From Chara braunii (lineage: Eukaryota > Streptophyta > Charophyceae > Charales > Characeae): a stretch of DNA of 32,555 bases. The notes under the pieces are model-generated. The model had not been told where the DNA came from. It saw only the letters and a program-made list of their open reading frames with translations, and did not search any database. The translations under genes and the position numbers were made by a program. How positions within the stretch are numbered: position 1 is the stretch's first letter; every line of letters begins with the position of its first letter. Positions 18,846 through 29,734 of the stretch are shown one piece after another. The stretch lies in contig BFEA01000193.1 in assembly GCA_003427395.1 (NCBI GenBank), forward strand, positions 624,765 to 657,319, given 5' to 3'.

Positions 18846-19706
18846 AACGCTATTGTCGATTCAGGGACCGCGGTCCTAGCTATTTCGTTAAAAGTCGTGG
18901 AACGGGCTGGAAGAACAAAGGATTTGATCCCGTTAGCAGAAGGAGATCATCTTGTCTCGGCCAACGAAGAAAATATCAAAGTGGTAGGAAGAATGACGAA
19001 TGTTGTGTTCCGATTAGGAAAAGTTCATGCGTTGGGAGATGTCGTGATATTAGATGTGAATACCTACGTTGTCCTCCTAGGATTACCAACCTTTACCGCA
19101 TTAAGAGCCAATCTTGACTTCGAGAGACGATCGATCATTCTTAGGAATACAGAGGGGAAGCCATACGTCATCCCGATGCGTCTAACTCTCCGAGCTGCAC
19201 TCCCTACGACCCGGAAGACTCCCCTTGGAAGTGGAGAACCACTCCACGTAATCATCTGGAGGGAACCCCTCAAGGAAACAGACAAAAGGGAAAAAGGACC
19301 GGAGTTGTCAAGTAGCTCCTCTGAAGGCGAGAATGAAACCGACCCCGAGATTTGGGATATGGTACGCCAACTGATTCATTACCTTGTGCGGCAGACAACA
19401 TCGAAAACATTCGTCCTTACGGAACGGAACCTCCAGCAGACGCGAGCCTTAGTCCTAGGGGAGCCGCTCGTCCAAGTGTCCCGAATGGCTGATTCTTCGG
19501 AACCCCCTCGGACCCTATACAAGGCCACCACCCCGCTTCTCTCGAAATACAGTGACAAGAAAGCGTTCTGCGATATTTCGGGACTGCCTCGTTCTCTGCT
19601 CTCTACAGGGAAAGAGGTCCGATTGTTGGGACAGGGTGCCGAGGACGGAACTTTGGAACCCCCTGGGTGTGGCAACCCATACGAACTCGGAGTCATGACC
19701 GCATAA
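18846..19706 (+). pseudogene. pol: pol: retropepsin-like aspartic protease
   Basis: After a TAG at 18843-18845 the frame reads NAIVDSGTAVLAISLKVVE. The catalytic DSG triplet is at 18858-18866, and the family-typical VVLLGLPTFTALRANLDF (the hydrophobic-hydrophobic-Gly block) lies near 19065-19120. These mark a clan AA protease that would process the polyprotein. A linker of lower similarity follows to a TAA at 19704-19706. The same frame continues into RT without any frameshift. Confidence 0.75.
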
Positions 19707-20880
19707 AAACCCGTAAGTTTGCAGGATATCAACGACGGGGTAACACCAGAAGAGCACGTGGAAATCAGGGAAGCAAACGCCCAGATGGGCGCCACGGTGT
19801 TCTCCTTGAGATCAGACAACTCATTCATCTTGGCTCCTTCACTAGGGAACGGCAGGAAAGTGGGCACGAAACAAGTGACGGTTAGCATACGCGGACAAGT
19901 TTATGAGTCACATGTGCCCCAGTACGTGCCCAACAGGACTCACCAACTAATCAATGGCATCCTAATCGAATATCAAGGGGTGATTAGTGTCGAGGATACA
20001 GATATCGGGTTCTCGCTAGTGATTCAGCACGAAATCCTGACCGGGACGCACCCACCAATCTATTGCAAACCACACTGATATTCCCTCGCCGAACGAAAAA
20101 CAACATTATAACGAATTAGGGAGTTCGAAGCTGACGGTTGGATTGAACCAACTAGCAGGTCATGGTCATTCCCTGTAGTCTTAGTTCCGAAGAAAAATGG
20201 GTCGATTCTCATATGCATCGATTATAGGAAGTTGAATGATATCACGATCAAAGATGTGTACCCCCTCCCCTGGATTGATGACTTGCTGGATGCGATTGGG
20301 TGTGCCAATTATTTCAGTAAGTTTGATATCCGTCATGGGTTCCATCATATCCTAGTCAAGGAGGAGGATCGGTCGAAGACGGCGTTCGTATTGTTCGAAG
20401 GCACGTCGCAATGGGTTCGTTGCCCTATGGGGATATGCAATGCATTGGCGACCTTTCAAAGGGCGATGAACATCACCTTTCAGAACTTCGTCAATAAGAC
20501 TCGACTGACCCAAGGCATGATCAATTTTTGCGTCCTTGTGTACATTAACGATATCTTGGTGTATTCTGAATCATTCCACGGACATGCTCAGCACATCGAG
20601 TGGACGCTGGGGGCGTTGCGAGACGTTGGGTTCAAGATCGCATTAGAGAAGAGTGAGTTCTTCCTCTCGGAGATCTCATTCCTGGGGTATGTGGTGACTC
20701 GAGGGGGCTTGAGGCCAGATTCGAGAAAAGTCGAAGCAGTTTGAGAGGCCCCCACGCCTACGTCATTGACGCAGGTTCGAGCCTTTCTGGGATTGGCCTC
20801 GTACTCCCAGAGGTTTATTAAGGGGTTCGTGGCAATTGCTGGGCCTCTAACGAACCTCCTACGGAAGGACCAGCCACTGA
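19707..20880 (+). pseudogene. pol: pol: Ty3/gypsy reverse transcriptase
   Basis: In the protease frame, a pre-RT segment (IQHEILTGTHPPIYCKPH) leads to the fingers (DGWIEPTSRSWSFPVVLVPK, then ILICIDYRKLND). Motif A is SKFDIRHGFHHILV, motif B is PMGICNALATFQRAMN and the motif C region is FCVLVYINDILVYSE. The catalytic YxDD box reads YIND, with AAC at 20547-20549 where GAC is expected, so polymerase activity would be lost. The thumb and connection include ISFLGYVVTRGGLRPD and VRAFLGLASYSQRFIKGF. In-frame stops are TGA 20076, TAA 20109 and TGA 20742. The stop at 20742 replaces what is usually an Arg or Lys codon, as expected from CGA to TGA. Confidence 0.9.
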
Positions 20881-21452
20881 AGTGGGACACGGACTGCGAA
20901 CAAGCCTTTGTGACCTTGAAGGAGGCCCTGGCATCTGCACCGATTTTGATTCGGTCTGATCATGGAAAACAGTTCATTCTCATTACGGACTGACAACTTG
21001 AGGCGATCTCCGCTATTTTGGCCCGGAAGAGGAAGGACGACCGCGAACACGTCATCGAGTACGCTTCGTGAATTGTACCTGACGAAAGAAGGAACGATTT
21101 GTCCCCACAAGGCGAGTGCTACGCGTTCGTCTGGGGAATTCAACACTTCCATCCGTATCTATACGGACAGAAGTTCCTCCTCGTCACTGATCATGAGCCC
21201 CTGCTAGCTCTCAAAAGGCTCACCAACTACACGGGCATGATTGGACGATGGGTTGTCCGGCTATAGGAGTACGACTTCGACATCGTTCATCGAAAGACGG
21301 AAAAGGACAGGAACGCAGACGGGTTGACATGACTGCATTGCCCAAGCAAGGTGGCAAAAGGTGAAGAGATTACTCCGTGGAAGGAGCCGGAGCCAGCCAA
21401 GGGACCCCCATACTGAGAAGTGGTCATTTTCCCCCGACCTTCCAAGAAGTGA
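20881..21452 (+). pseudogene. pol: pol: RNase H domain
   Basis: Still in the same frame: SDHGKQFILITD (first Asp), EAISAILARK, EYAS, GECYAFVWGIQHFHPYLYG (Glu) and KFLLVTDHEPLLALK (Asp of TDHxxL), then RWVVRL and EYDFDIVHRKT. This is the RNase H layout of Ty3/gypsy elements, which removes the RNA template during reverse transcription. Stops are TGA 20991, TGA 21069, TAG 21264, TGA 21330, TGA 21414 and TGA 21450. They are nearly all TGA or TAG at places where CGA or CAG would be typical. Confidence 0.85.
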
Positions 21453-21893
21453 CGGGTGAACACAATGGCGATGGGTGGAGAAGGTAATACGAATTCCCCC
21501 CTCTTATCGTCTTCTTTTCTCTCCTTGCCTGACAAGTTTTGTTACTTTTGCGAAGCAATATCGCGTGTATCGGTTCCTGTGCGTCCTAATGGGGAAGGGT
21601 ATATGGAATGGATAGATTGTCAACAATGTGTCTCCCGAGTTCACGGCTCCTGTATCCAATACAAGAGCTTAGATAAACCCTGGTTATGTCCCTTGTGTTG
21701 CACCGACAAAATCCCGACGGAGGCTCGATTCCTCGAAGCCACGTCCGAAGGAGTAGAAACGACACGCCGATTTCGGCGTGCCGAAGTATGGACGGATGTC
21801 GTTTTGGTAGCTACCTCCGAGAATTCACCAAGGAAGATCGGAGGCGGGCTAACGAGAAGGCGCGGGATTACAGATGGAACGGCGGATGGCTAA
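21453..21893 (+). pseudogene. pol: pol: PHD finger between RNase H and integrase
   Basis: The reading frame of RNase H continues with no frameshift into CX2C (21540-21551), then WIDCQQC, HGSC and PWLCPLC. Together they give C4HC3: Cys29, Cys32, Cys55, Cys58, His63, Cys66, Cys78 and Cys81 counted from the codon at 21456, with the conserved Trp two residues before the seventh ligand. Spacing fits a PHD zinc finger, a module that usually binds histone H3 tails. All eight ligands survive in an otherwise broken pol. It precedes the integrase zinc-binding motif and is not that HHCC motif. A possible role in directing integration is inference. The frame drifts off the integrase near 21790 through a frameshift. 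Confidence 0.8.
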
Positions 21894-22840
21894 AAAAACG
21901 AAAGAACGATGGCAGTGGGATCTGGATGTTAGTGCCTCATCCGTTCATGAGGTACGACTGGGTTAAGGCGGCCCACGAGGAAACCGCCACTCACTTTGCT
22001 GTCAGGATCACAGAGGCCGCGATTGACAAAAATGAGTGGTACTGGTCCAATATTCAGGACGATGTTAAATTCATTCTTAAAAATTGTCCAGTCTCCGCGG
22101 CGAATAAGGCGCCGATTTGGACGCCTAGGTCGATAGTGTCCACTGTAGTCGAACGACCATTGCAAAGAGTTAGCACGAACACCACGGATATTATTGTGCC
22201 CCCTTGACCGAATAGCTGCGAGTATTCAACTCTTTTGGTATTCGTAGATCATTTCTCGAAATGGATCGAGGCCTACCTGTATAAAACGCGACAGATGGCG
22301 AAAATCGTGCGGTATGTCAACCGTTTCCTTAGAATGCATCAGGATACAGAGGAAATTTTAATGAACAACGGGGCGGAATTTCGAGGAGAAGTTTTGAGGA
22401 GCCTAGTCATACATGGCGTCTCCATCTGTAATATGGCTCGCCATATGTCGCAATCGAACGGACTGGTAGAAAATGCAAATAGGGTATTCAAGTCGGCCTC
22501 GCGGTGAAATATCGAGGCCAGAGACACGAGGCCTTGGCCTGATATCGTAGACCACATCCTGGCTATCCACTAGGGGACCCCTCATGCATCCACCGGCCTG
22601 ACCCCTTTTCAGCTACGGGCTAATAGTCTGGCTTATGTGCCCCTACGGAGCCTGAACGACGAAACGACCTTAGCACGAAGAATCACAAGGGCAACAGTCA
22701 AGGACAAGGCCCAACGCCATTCGAGTTGATGGAAAAAACCCTCCCTCGGTTGGCCTGAAAAAGATAGCGAATGACTGAAATGGCGCACATACGTCAGGTC
22801 CGGAGCTATGAGGCCCGAAATGGGAATGTTGGGCCTCGGC
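21790..22840 (+). pseudogene. pol: pol: integrase (N-terminal zinc region and catalytic core)
   Basis: In a frame shifted from the PHD finger, DYRWNGGWLKKRKNDGSGIW and WMLVPHPFMRYDWV lead to the zinc-binding region AHEETATHFAVR with KNCPVSAANK, where the second Cys of the usual CxxC is Ser. The core has TDIIVPP (first Asp), LLVFVDHFSKWIEAY, MNNGAEFRGEVL (second catalytic Asp replaced by Asn, GAC to AAC) and QSNGLVENANRVFK (Glu). Similarity goes on past a TGA near 22505 through GTPHASTGLTPFQLRAN to about 22730. More stops and a frame change follow before the C-terminal domain. Confidence 0.8.
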
Positions 22841-22844
22841 CCCT

Positions 22845-23153
22845 AATTTGCAGGTGAGGAAATGTGCTCACCAGGGCAAGTTAGCGCCACAATTTTTCGA
22901 GCAATTTCACGTAGTCGAGCTTGGTCCTAGCGGAGTGAACACAGTGCGGCTTGCGGCGAAAGTCTCGAGAAGCCAATCGGCTTGACCGATCATTCGACAT
23001 GTGTCCTACCTTCGTCCCTTACCTCCTTCTCCTTCTCCTCCATTGACTACGTCGTCCTTCGATTCTAAAGAAGAAAGTGACGACCCCGAACTCGACTACT
23101 CTGACTCTCCCTCCTCTCATCCTTCATCTCTACCTTCTCCCCCATCGCCATGA
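22845..23153 (+). pseudogene. pol: pol: integrase C-terminal GPY/F-like domain and acidic tail
   Basis: In the original pol frame, QGKLAPQFFEQFHVVELGPS, NTVRLAAKV and IIRHVSYLRPLPPSP match the KLxPxxxGPFxVxxxxG...HVSxLRP layout at the C-terminus of gypsy integrases. A TGA lies at 22983. No chromodomain is seen. An acidic Ser/Asp/Pro tail follows and ends at TGA 23151-23153, one base after the ATG of the next ORF. Confidence 0.65.
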
Positions 23154-24633
23154 GCTTTTCCACCGAGCACGTCATCAGCGAGCGTCTGATGAGACCCGGG
23201 GGGCATATTTCGTCGATCTGGCAAGTAGAGCGGCCACGATTGAGTCCAGATCTGCTCCGATTCATAACTTTCTTCGGTACGGCGGCCATCCACGTGGCGA
23301 CGGAATTTCGGTTTGCACGAACTAGCGAGCGGGCGAGAGTGTTGGCCGAGGCATCGGCTTTTCTGCGGATGTCTCCACGGGCGAGAGTCTTGGCCGAGGC
23401 ATCGGCTCATATAGGCATCTTCCGACAGCTGCGACTCTGGGCACATGATCTCACCGTCGCCTGGGTCCAGCTGTTAGCGGTACCCGGCGATCGGATCAAA
23501 TCCACGAACGACATTGATCTCAGCCAACTTCGGATCTCTCCTGATGCGTCGGAGATCGTCCTCTTGCAACTTCTTCCTTTCACGCCGCCTCAATGAACCG
23601 GCACCGCCTTCCGACCTTCGAGCTTCCTTCCGATCTCCCCACCTTTTGGCAGTCCGCCACGGACCCTCCCCTCTTCTTTCGAATCAAGAGGCTGGATATG
23701 CCAATCTTGGACGCGAGCAAGTGGGCGTAGTGGTGGCACGCGTACGTCGCACTCAGCTTTTGCCTTCTCAAGCTGGTGTTTCATCAGGCCGAGCCGGCAG
23801 ATAAAGACGAGGAAGACGAAGTTCCCAATGATGAGGTGGAGCTGCTGATCGTCGAAGCCTAGAGGACAAACACGGAGGGAGAACTGCCGGGGATACTCTT
23901 CGGGAAAGTGCGGGATGAACATCCCGAGCCAATTACGAGCGAAGTGTTGGTGTTCCTGGCCCAGCTCTTAGACGATCTGCCTCTGGAGATCCTCTCACTC
24001 TGTGACGAGCGGTCCGCACCAGCGGCGCTCCCTCGTACGTGGGCGCCACAACTACTGTGGTCCACGTGCATGAAACTCGGCGGCGATAACATCTACCTCC
24101 CGTCTTCAGGGGATTATTTGGTCATCGATGTGACCGATATCACTCTGTGGGATCCGATCATCCAAAGAGCGGAGGTGGGGGCAGAAGAAGAGGTAGACGA
24201 AGAGGAGGAGGAGAGGGAAGACGCAAATGAAGAAGAAGAATCAGAGGCCAGTTCGGACGACCCAGATTATCACGAATATGAGGAGGACAGGTCGGAAGAG
24301 AGTGGGTCGGACGAATCAGACAGTTCAGGCGAACGGAGTAAGGAGGAAGACGAAGCAGCGACTCAGAGGCGACGGGAGAGGGTAGAAAGGAAGCGCCCAG
24401 TGCAGGATTCGGACACGCAGCTGCTGCAAGACAATCCGGCGCGCAATCCAATGCCACCTCGAGAGGAGTCCAGAGGAGATGACGTCACCACCGTGGAGGG
24501 ATCTAGAAGCAGATGCCGCAAAAGAAGTCCAATGCCGGCTCAACCCCCTCCACCACAGAGGCCCACTGTTCGCCGACGTAGAGATGTGGGCACTCAGGCT
24601 TCGTCCCCGGTCATTATCCCGCCATCCCCTTGA
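23150..24633 (+). pseudogene. Extra ORF downstream of pol, unknown function
   Basis: The ATG at 23150-23152 overlaps the pol stop as ATGA. The first part (23150-23596) has a direct internal repeat ARVLAEASAFLRMSP / ARVLAEASAHIGIF. Coding sequence then continues in another frame (TFELPSDLPTFWQSATDPPL, then LSFCLLKLVFHQAEP) through TAG 23728 and TAG 23860 to an open segment ending at 24633. That segment has LDDLPLEILSLCDERS, a long Glu/Asp/Ser tract (about 24170-24370), Arg-rich stretches and a Pro-rich end. There is no signal peptide, convincing transmembrane helix or recognised domain, so an envelope role is not supported. It shares strand and position with extra ORFs of other plant gypsy elements. 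Original length would be near 490 residues. Confidence 0.55.
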
Positions 24634-26247
24634 TTTCCTCACCATTCATCAGATCGCAGGTCAACCCTCGTTTCCCTCCAACTAGCATCTTTTCCCCCCT
24701 TTCCACTTCCACCAGCTCTATTCTACCTATCTCGGTGTCACCGTCTTTCCGCATGCCTCCACTTGCTCCATTGTAACCACTTTCCCCCTCCACGTCCTCC
24801 TCTTTAGCGCGGCATGGCGAGATTACAACAATATAGAAATATATTGTATAATCTCGGGCGTAATCCCCGCCTGCGAAGGTTACGAGGATCTTGGCGCCTC
24901 GATCCCCCGCGCCTTGTGCACCCTCTATCCCGATTACCTTGCCTCCCTCCATCACCAGGATCATCGCTTCCCCCACATACATCGCACCGTCCATTACACT
25001 CGACTCACCACTGGGGATCGAGAGTGAAACTGCTTTCTGCCACCCCTCCCGCAAGCTTACCCCCCTCCACCTCCTCCCGTCATCAGGCTACCTTTCCCCG
25101 ACAACCTTTAGGTTGGAGTGGCGAATGCCACCTGGATGACTTCCACACTCTCATCTTACGGTAAGTGGCACGTGTCAACTCCGCGTCGATCGCCGGAGAT
25201 CGACGGATGATTCAAGGAGCAAGCAGGAGCTTGCTCAAGATTGGAACCCCCTGGGCATCACATACGTGATGAACTACTTTCTGCAACCACGCGATCTTCT
25301 GTGCAAGGCTACGTCGGGGGTTGAAACGGGTTGAGTCGGGATGGCCTGATGAATTGCGTGGATGCCCTTGCTTTACGCGTCCTTCTGCTTTCGCGTCCTT
25401 TGAGAAAAGGGGGGGGGGGCTGGCCTTGTCGCGTGACAGTTGGTAGTTGATCGCGCCTTAGCGAGCACGACGAATAATTGTTGCCATAGCTTCTTTCTTG
25501 TTCTGCTGTGGGAATGGGGCATTTTTGGCGCAATTGTCGTGCGGGGAAATCTTTTTTTAATTTTCAACTGATGTCGAGCCCCCGCGGGCTCTCGGAAATT
25601 GCTTCGTTCGGAATTTCTTTTTTACAACTAGGAATTAGAATTAGGAATTTAGGTGCGCCTTAATTTCTGTTGCACAACGTTTTTTGCTTGTGTACGCCAT
25701 GCCGCGTCAAGATCTGTGCTCTGATTTCTCCGCGCCTTACTCCCGAGTGTAACAGTTACTGTAAATTTTATTTTGGTAGACATAATTGCAACTGTAATTC
25801 CCTTGCTCTTGGTATCTTTTTGTGGCGCCTCCTTGCGCTCGTACTTCTTCCTCTGTCCTATTGGCCTGAACGCGTGCATGGCCGGGTCGATGTGTAGAGT
25901 GAGGCTACGTCCCCCACGCCGCGGCCTGGCCATGCAGCCGTAGGCACTTCCTTCCTCCTTCCTCGTACTCAGACACAATCCCGGGTATCTTGCGCACACG
26001 CATGCATGCTATAAATTTCGTAAGCGCGATTAACTCGCTCTCTAAGAATTTTGGAAGTTTGTGTGGTCGAGAGGATCGGCTAACGAGCGAAAGCTGGCAG
26101 GTGAGTAGAGAGTTGGGTGATCCGATGAGCTGATGCTAAGCGTGCGGGGTTGACGTGGGGCCGCGACGAACTATGGCACACGGGCGAACTTGGCTTGGAT
26201 CAAGCACGGTGACAACTTTGTGTGGGTGCGAGGCGCATCGGAGTGAT

Positions 26248-26278
<31 letters not shown>

Positions 26279-26317
26279 CGGGAAGTGTGTGATGAGCTTC
26301 TTCTTCTATCCCTCTAA
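24634..26317 (+). other. 3' internal region of the gypsy element
   Basis: The first 550 bases are C-rich. A frame near 24815-25175 (GVIPACEGYEDLGASIPRAL, with TGA and TAG inside) may be a further coding remnant but is unsupported. A hairpin with an 8-bp stem (CGTCGATC, 25184-25191, with GATCGACG, 25198-25205) and a (GA)n run at about 26250-26278 are the only clear structures. Confidence 0.4.
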
Positions 26318-26496
26318 GCCATTTTTTATTTTTCTTCTTTTCTTCCGAGCAATTCTGGTATCTGGCACAAGTCGCCTTTGTTTCCTTCCATCAGCATCTC
26401 ATATCTTTTCTTTGCTTGTCTCTACTAATTGATGCATGATTGTTTCTCCCACTTTGTTCTTCCCTCTACATGGATGGACCACATTGATTGGTTAAT
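26318..26496 (-). repeat. Right arm of the long inverted repeat
   Basis: Reverse-complement partner of 16087-16280, located about 270 bases before the 3' LTR. The remaining 26497-26766 holds repeated GATGCATGA motifs and no recognisable polypurine tract. Confidence 0.8.
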
Positions 26497-26766
26497 TGCC
26501 TACGATCGAATTTTGTACGATCTTGATGCATGAACGATTGTCACCTTCTCTTTGTTTACGTATGCATGAATCTCGACGCGTGGACGATAAGTATTTTTCT
26601 GTCGAAATTCACTAAGCATGCTAGATGATCAGATGTTTGTCTCACGATAGGACTATCCACCCTCGGTTAACGCGCCAGCGCGTATGAGACGAGGGTCATT
26701 GGTCTTTGTCCATCGGACCGAAGGGCAGGCCTTGTGCACGCACGTGTAAGCCCGATCAGAAGAACG

Positions 26767-27617
26767 TGGCCTACACGCGTGTCTGCAACACCTTTGCTTG
26801 GTCCAACTTTTCGAATGACTGAGTTTCCGCCTCACCTCACAACATGAATATTGAACTCCCTTTTCGTATTACTGACCGCAAGTGTCTGAGGGATCCGGAA
26901 TTTCAGGAGTATTGGGAGCACGTGTGTCTATCTGCACGACCGAGGGGAGAACTTCATGAATTTCCATACTCGGTGGGAAACGAATGCATCTGCGACTGGG
27001 ACATCGACTGAGCTCAAGAGCGCATTCCCCACCACCCGGAATTCCCCATCTCGTACACGTGTCACCTTGTCGTAGAACCGGGAGTAATTATTCTGGAAAC
27101 CGACTTCCCTCCCTACCACCGCATACTGCCCTTCCGTTCGCTGACCATCATCCCCTGGTGCGCAATCGCTCCGTATTGGCCCCAACCCCTGTGCTCGGAG
27201 TGCTTGCAAGACCGCAAGTACCGAGCCTCCGATTTCATCCGGCAAACTCGCTCGGAGGAAGAACGACGGGCGCATTGCCTTCGACTAAGGCCAGCCGCGC
27301 TGGATTCTGAGGCCAGCGACGCACGACGCCAACAAGTGGTCAAACAGCGCCATAGCCATAGCGTCCCGACCGTGCACCAAATATGAGTCCGACCCAGAGG
27401 ACGGAACCAGCAAAGCTGGTAGCCCCACGCTCAGAAGCATAGAAACAGACTTCGACCCGCGCCTATCCCCTTGCATTCCTATCTCTGAAACTTGCCACAG
27501 GAGATCTCAGTTCCGACCTGAGACTACACCCCCACTTTCCCAAAAATCCTTGGCACACCCCTTTTCGCACTTCCAAGCCCACTCACACTCCGATCAGGAG
27601 TCGCGTCGGGCGTGAGG
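26767..27617 (+). repeat. 3' LTR
   Basis: Starts TGGCCTACACGC and ends at GTGAGG, matching the 5' LTR base for base in length apart from small differences. Identity by eye is about 90 per cent, with transitions dominant. Confidence 0.75.
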
Positions 27618-27700
27618 TTGGGCGTCACAGGCCGGCTGGTGGGCAGGCAGGTGGGCAGGCAGGTGGGACATTAATATAGCAAGACAGCGAGCAACACAGG
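27618..27700 (+). repeat. Short GGTGGGCAGGCA tandem repeat
   Basis: A 12-bp unit GGTGGGCAGGCA is repeated about two and a half times near 27637-27670. The rest of 27671-27887 has no recognisable feature. Confidence 0.7.
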
Positions 27701-27887
27701 AAGTGTCAGGAACCGATGCCAGTGGATGCAACAAGAAACAATGGGGACTATCACCTACTCACATCACATGGAAAACCCAGCACCGACAGAAAACGCAGAG
27801 ACACACTGAGGCATTCGAAACTCCCTGAAAGTGTTGCAGACACTCTACAGTGTTTACACATACATGCTCTGGCAACTAGCACAACTT

Positions 27888-28084
27888 AAGACTTGCCCCA
27901 CCTGAGTGCTGGTCACATTGAGGTAGAATACTAGGGACGGGGGGTGCGCTGGGAGTATTAATGTGGGGATGGATAGGGTAGGTGGCCTATCCTGTTAGGA
28001 CAACCATTGGCTGCCACTGCCAGCAATCACCGAGGGTCAGGTCCTTGGCCTCTACCAAAAAAAAAAAAGAAAGACTTGCCCCAC
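27888..28084 (+). mobile_element. Short retroposon with 14-bp target duplication and poly(A)
   Basis: AAGACTTGCCCCAC occurs at 27888-27901 and again at 28071-28084. The 169 bases between end in an A-rich tail that abuts the second copy. That is the signature of target-primed reverse transcription. The inferred nick (TCTT/AA on the other strand) resembles the preference of L1-type endonucleases. The insert has no A/B box that I can recognise, so it may be a truncated LINE 3' end, a SINE of another type, or another retroposed RNA. Confidence 0.7.
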
Positions 28085-29734
28085 ACACCAGCCGCGGGCC
28101 CCTCACCGCGACTTTTGGAGGCCCAAAATGTGACAACAGCCGCCGATGAAATTTATCAACAGCCACCGAAAAGCTTGGGGCCCTGCCACGACATTCATTC
28201 TTTTTACTCGTATGTGCTGTCGGGGGGACGGGATGGGCGCAGCGCTGCCGGGAGCGCAACCCGTTTCGAAAGGGCGGTATCACACGTGGAACTCGCATCG
28301 GGGTGAGCGATGGCGGGAGGTATGTACGTTGGTAGCGCGCGGGCGCGTCATGGTTGCCACAGTTCGCTGAACTGCTACGGGGTGCAAGGCAACCCAGGGA
28401 TGATGTGTGCGGGGAGTTGATGGCGGTGAGGTTGGTAAGCAAGGGTTGTTGAACTCAACGCGATGCGGTGCCATCATTTATGGAGCGGACAACCTCGAAC
28501 GCTATTGAATTCCAGGTTTAAACGTAGGCGTTCACAACGTGCGTGGGGGGAAAAGGAAGGGAGGGTGTAAGGAGATGAGCATGAGCGGGGGGATGGTGGG
28601 GTGACGGTGTGGAGTTGCGTTTGTTGAGGCGACGATGTGGGTTTCTTTGTCCCCTGGTCTTCTTCCTCCCTGATACGATAGAGGCGCTTCACGTGGTCGT
28701 CGGGCAGCTTCTTTGGAGGTCCGGACCTCCTGTGTTTCTCTTCCGAAGGCGGGCGGGGGTAGGTTTGGGGCTGAAAATTGGTAGTTGTGGAGGAAGGCGA
28801 CCGGGGGGTGCTACTGTGGTTAACGGCAACGGAGGAAGATCTTCAAAAAAGGTAAAATCTCATTAGCTTTGTTTCAAGATCAAGGTATGGTCGACGACTT
28901 GGCTTTGGAGCGGGCATATCCTTCATTTTACCACTGTGTTTTTTTGTTTTAATCGAAGGAGAAATCTGCAGTGGTGGGAAGGGTAGGCTGGTTGTTTTTG
29001 CGTCGGAGTACTTCGTATATGAAATTCTAGCGATCTGTTCTTCATTTCTCGAATTGCTGTTTCATCGTATTCAGAGATTCGCTGGGCGGCGTAGTGCTAT
29101 ACTATCAGATGGCTGATTATGTTGAAGGCGGGATAGCGTCGCCTGTACTGAGTTTGAATTTTTTGGTTGGGATGAGCAGCGCGCAGTATCGATGGAGTGG
29201 GAAGCAGGAAGAGATCAAGTGATTGAAGGTTTGTGTTGTCCCTTTCTCCGATTGCTGATGATGATCCCGCCTTAATTAGGTTCTGATATTGCTTGATGTG
29301 ATTTTCATGATTTTCGTGATCTCCTGTGAAAATCCTTTTCATTTTAATTCATTCTAATTCATGAGTATGTTCCCTGCCTAAGCGTCCTACTTTCAACAAA
29401 TGATTCTTACTACGATCAGTTTATCTTCAAAAGTACTCTATTGAAATAATTTCGTATAAAATTTTCTTAAAAATTTCCGATTAATAAATATTCCTTTTAG
29501 GTCTTTACTATGATCAGAAGTACGGTCTAAACTACCTATTCGTTTTGTTGATATTCGTGAGCCTTTTTGGGCATCTTATATGATTTCGTTTAGGATTCTC
29601 TTAAAATTCATCGTAATCTCATCCTTAAAATTCATTCTTAAAAGACGATCTAGACAGTTGTCTAATCCTTTACAACCTTTTTGTTTTCTAAAACTGAGCT
29701 TCTTGTTGTTCTCAGACATTCTCTATTTCTATAA

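Larger units (their letters stand above)
16277..27617 (+). mobile_element. Degenerate Ty3/gypsy LTR retrotransposon with PHD finger and extra ORF
   Basis: Direct repeats at 16277-17130 and 26767-27617 bracket, in Ty3/gypsy order, a primer binding site, gag with a CCHC knuckle, aspartic protease, RT, RNase H, a PHD finger, integrase, an integrase C-terminal domain and a downstream third ORF. The 5-bp target duplication expected for this class was not found. The LTRs differ at roughly one site in ten by eye, mostly transitions, so the insertion is old. Catalytic residues of RT and integrase are mutated and many stops are present, so this copy is dead. Confidence 0.85.

Noticed and set aside
23150-24633. 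Envelope glycoprotein
   Set aside because: There is no signal peptide, membrane anchor or cysteine pattern. The acidic and Arg-rich composition argues against it.
24614-25054. Minus-strand 146-codon Gly/Glu-rich frame
   Set aside because: It overlaps the end of the third ORF in C-rich sequence, whose complement gives Gly/Glu codons. No domain is seen.
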